Both the position numbers and the translations under genes were made by a program. Of a stretch of DNA of 24,742 nucleotides, positions 23,421-24,742 are shown piece after piece. Each line of letters opens with the position of its first letter. The first letter of the stretch is position 1. The DNA lies in assembly GCA_964637445.1 (NCBI GenBank), contig CAZWWS010000037.1, positions 1-24,742 of the forward strand, given 5' to 3'. The notes beneath the pieces were generated by a model. The model had not been told where the DNA came from and made no database searches. It saw only the letters and a list, made by a program, of their open reading frames with translations. This DNA comes from M3 sp964637445 (GTDB lineage: Bacteria; Bacteroidota; Bacteroidia; Bacteroidales; Muribaculaceae).

Positions 23421-24644
23421 CTAATCCGTAACCGCTCTTATTGATTTACAATTTGAACGGAGACCTTTCTGACTAAAAGGAACACTAAATGACACAGAAT
23501 TATTATAATAGTAAAATCGCACACATTCTGCTTTATAAATTTCGCTATCATAATCATGTATAGATGTCCAATAGTTACCTCTATTTTCATCGTCATGGCC
23601 GAGCCAACCCATATCTCCACCTGCCGGTAAAAATATTGAATTTCCATTTGGACCAATCACCTTTAAACCATCGACACCATTGACATCTGTCCATTCATAA
23701 TTACACTCAGACTTCAACTCTTTCCATTCTTCAAGAGTAGGCATTCTCCACCCTTTACCAAGAATTTTTGTCGCAGCATCATATTTGGTTCCGGAGATAT
23801 CAGCACCTATATCGTTACAAGATTCCATGTCTCCGTCACAATGTTCATAATCCTCCCAATCAGGAGTATTTTCATCTGATGGAGTTGTTTCTCCCCATGC
23901 AAAATAATCGCCAAATTCTTCAGGCGAGGATGCCCCTATGTTATAAGTAGCCCACTTCACACTAAGCCCCAAATCAACATACTCGTATCCATTAATAGTA
24001 TTTCTATCTTCTTCTTCATCCTCGTTTCCGGTACTCTCGCTTCCATCAAGGCTGCTATCCTCGACAATTGATTTGAATTTATTCCAAGGCGATTTTTTTG
24101 AATAAGCCGACTTGCAGCCAACAGGAACATATAGAGTCCATTTACTTTCGGCGCCCGAAAATCCGGTTCCATTGGCGATTACATCTCCATCTGTTGTCGG
24201 AGGTGTCCCCATATTCACATACATCTCACCCGAAGAAGCCGTACTGACAAATCCATTATCAGCAATATATGTAACACCATTGCCAATCCGTATGGTTGAG
24301 AATGTTCCGCAAAATGCCTGAGATTCAATCGCTGTCAGCGAATTGGGCAATTCAAGCGTTTTCACCTTAAGGTCACTGAAAGCACCGGAGCCGACCGATG
24401 TCAAAACTTGCGAAGGAGTAAACACCGACACTTTAGTCACATTATTAAATGCAAGTTGCCCAATCGTTTGAAGTTTCTCACAACGGTCTAACGACACACT
24501 TAAATTCCCACAGCCAAAGAACGCGGCATCATCAATATGCGCCAATTCTTCTCCGCTAAAGTAAGCCTTTTTCAAATAACTACAACCCGCAAAAGCATAT
24601 TTTCCAACGCGTCTAAGATTATATGAAAAATCCACCTTATTCAA
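23421..24644 (-). CDS. BspA-type LRR protein with C-terminal 'YVDLGLSVKWA' module; 5' end defective or truncated
   Basis: Residues 1-~195 are leucine-rich repeats of the LRR_5/BspA type ('VGKYAFAGCSYLKKAYF', 'LTAIESQAFCGT', 'LYVPVGCKSAYSKKSPW'). An acidic linker (STGNEDEEEDRN) leads to 'GYEYVDLGLSVKWATYNIG...GDYFAWGET...WRMPTLEEWKEL...GNYWTS', a surface-protein domain common in Prevotella and Bacteroides (fibrobacter-succinogenes-major-paralog-like). Such proteins are normally exported, yet no signal peptide precedes the repeats. The frame opens only with TTG at 24644, six codons after a TAA. An ATG at 24658 with a six-A run is one base out of frame; seven A would join it to the repeats. It could be a truncated paralogue, a recombined copy, or a homopolymer error. 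Confidence 0.7.
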   Translation of the reverse strand: MNKVDFSYNLRRVGKYAFAGCSYLKKAYFSGEELAHIDDAAFFGCGNLSVSLDRCEKLQTIGQLAFNNVTKVSVFTPSQVLTSVGSGAFSDLKVKTLELPNSLTAIESQAFCGTFSTIRIGNGVTYIADNGFVSTASSGEMYVNMGTPPTTDGDVIANGTGFSGAESKWTLYVPVGCKSAYSKKSPWNKFKSIVEDSSLDGSESTGNEDEEEDRNTINGYEYVDLGLSVKWATYNIGASSPEEFGDYFAWGETTPSDENTPDWEDYEHCDGDMESCNDIGADISGTKYDAATKILGKGWRMPTLEEWKELKSECNYEWTDVNGVDGLKVIGPNGNSIFLPAGGDMGWLGHDDENRGNYWTSIHDYDSEIYKAECVRFYYYNNSVSFSVPFSQKGLRSNCKSIRAVTD

Positions 24645-24694
24645 CTCCGTTTTTTCATAAAATTACGGTTCTCGGAGCAAAAAAAGCGAAAAAG

Positions 24695-24720
24695 TGCGTT
24701 AGTCGCTGACCCATAACGCA
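24695..24720. repeat. Short inverted repeat at the right edge
   Basis: TGCGTTA (24695-24701) and TAACGCA (24714-24720) are exact reverse complements with a 12-nt spacer, upstream of the defective LRR gene start. It may be a hairpin or the edge of a repeated or recombining element. The 24645-24742 interval is also an open minus-strand frame ending at TGA 24643-24641. Confidence 0.5.
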
Positions 24721-24742
24721 TTAAACGGCAAATCTCGGAAAT

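Overview
The window looks like a chromosomal segment from a gut-type Bacteroidales. The signs are -33/-7 promoters of the Bacteroidota type (TTTG, about 20 bp, TAnnTTTG), a NigD-like lipoprotein, a DUF3943 outer-membrane protein, a DUF4988-type lipoprotein stalk, an LRR protein carrying the 'YVDLGLSVKWA' module, and tcdA-lolD and mutS sequences of Bacteroidetes character. Muribaculaceae or a close relative is my guess, not shown by the sequence. All family calls come from recognising motifs by eye; no database search was possible.

Layout. 1-1456 is a decayed accessory patch: the end of an AlbA/RecG-like ATP-binding regulator, a 50-aa orphan, a RhuM gene reduced to its two ends, and a non-coding stretch with a long palindrome and GC-rich hairpins. 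1457-2494 is pfkA with promoter and terminator. 2522-5818 holds two exported proteins, a gluzincin-type metallopeptidase and a transglutaminase-fold protein. 6101-10019 is a tight cluster, tcdA-lolD-nigD-like-DUF3467-cysS, followed by a RecD/Dda-type helicase (10118-11524) with its own promoter and terminator. 11816-14584 is an AT-rich insertion: a CoiA-like nuclease candidate and, convergently, a DUF4143 AAA ATPase whose promoter overlaps a 17-bp direct repeat. 14632-14816 is a dense repeat cluster. A DUF3943 outer-membrane protein (-) and a U32 peptidase-family protein (+) diverge from 16293-16447. On the minus strand mutS is followed 12 bp later by a large lipoprotein made of a coiled coil, collagen-like Gly-X-Y repeats and a CotH kinase domain; its gene is interrupted by 100 N. 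At the right edge is an LRR-type surface protein that lacks a proper start and signal peptide.

How it fits together. Most of the window is housekeeping: glycolysis, tRNA modification and charging, mismatch repair and a helicase. Set among these are cell-surface genes: lipoproteins, exported enzymes and an outer-membrane barrel. The non-routine parts are the collagen-CotH lipoprotein, the AT-rich CoiA/DUF4143 insertion, several promoters built into inverted or direct repeats, and the assembly gap. The gap is flanked by an exact 55-bp repeat; collapsing it restores one 878-codon reading frame. I saw no CRISPR array, rRNA, tRNA, complete insertion sequence or integrase.
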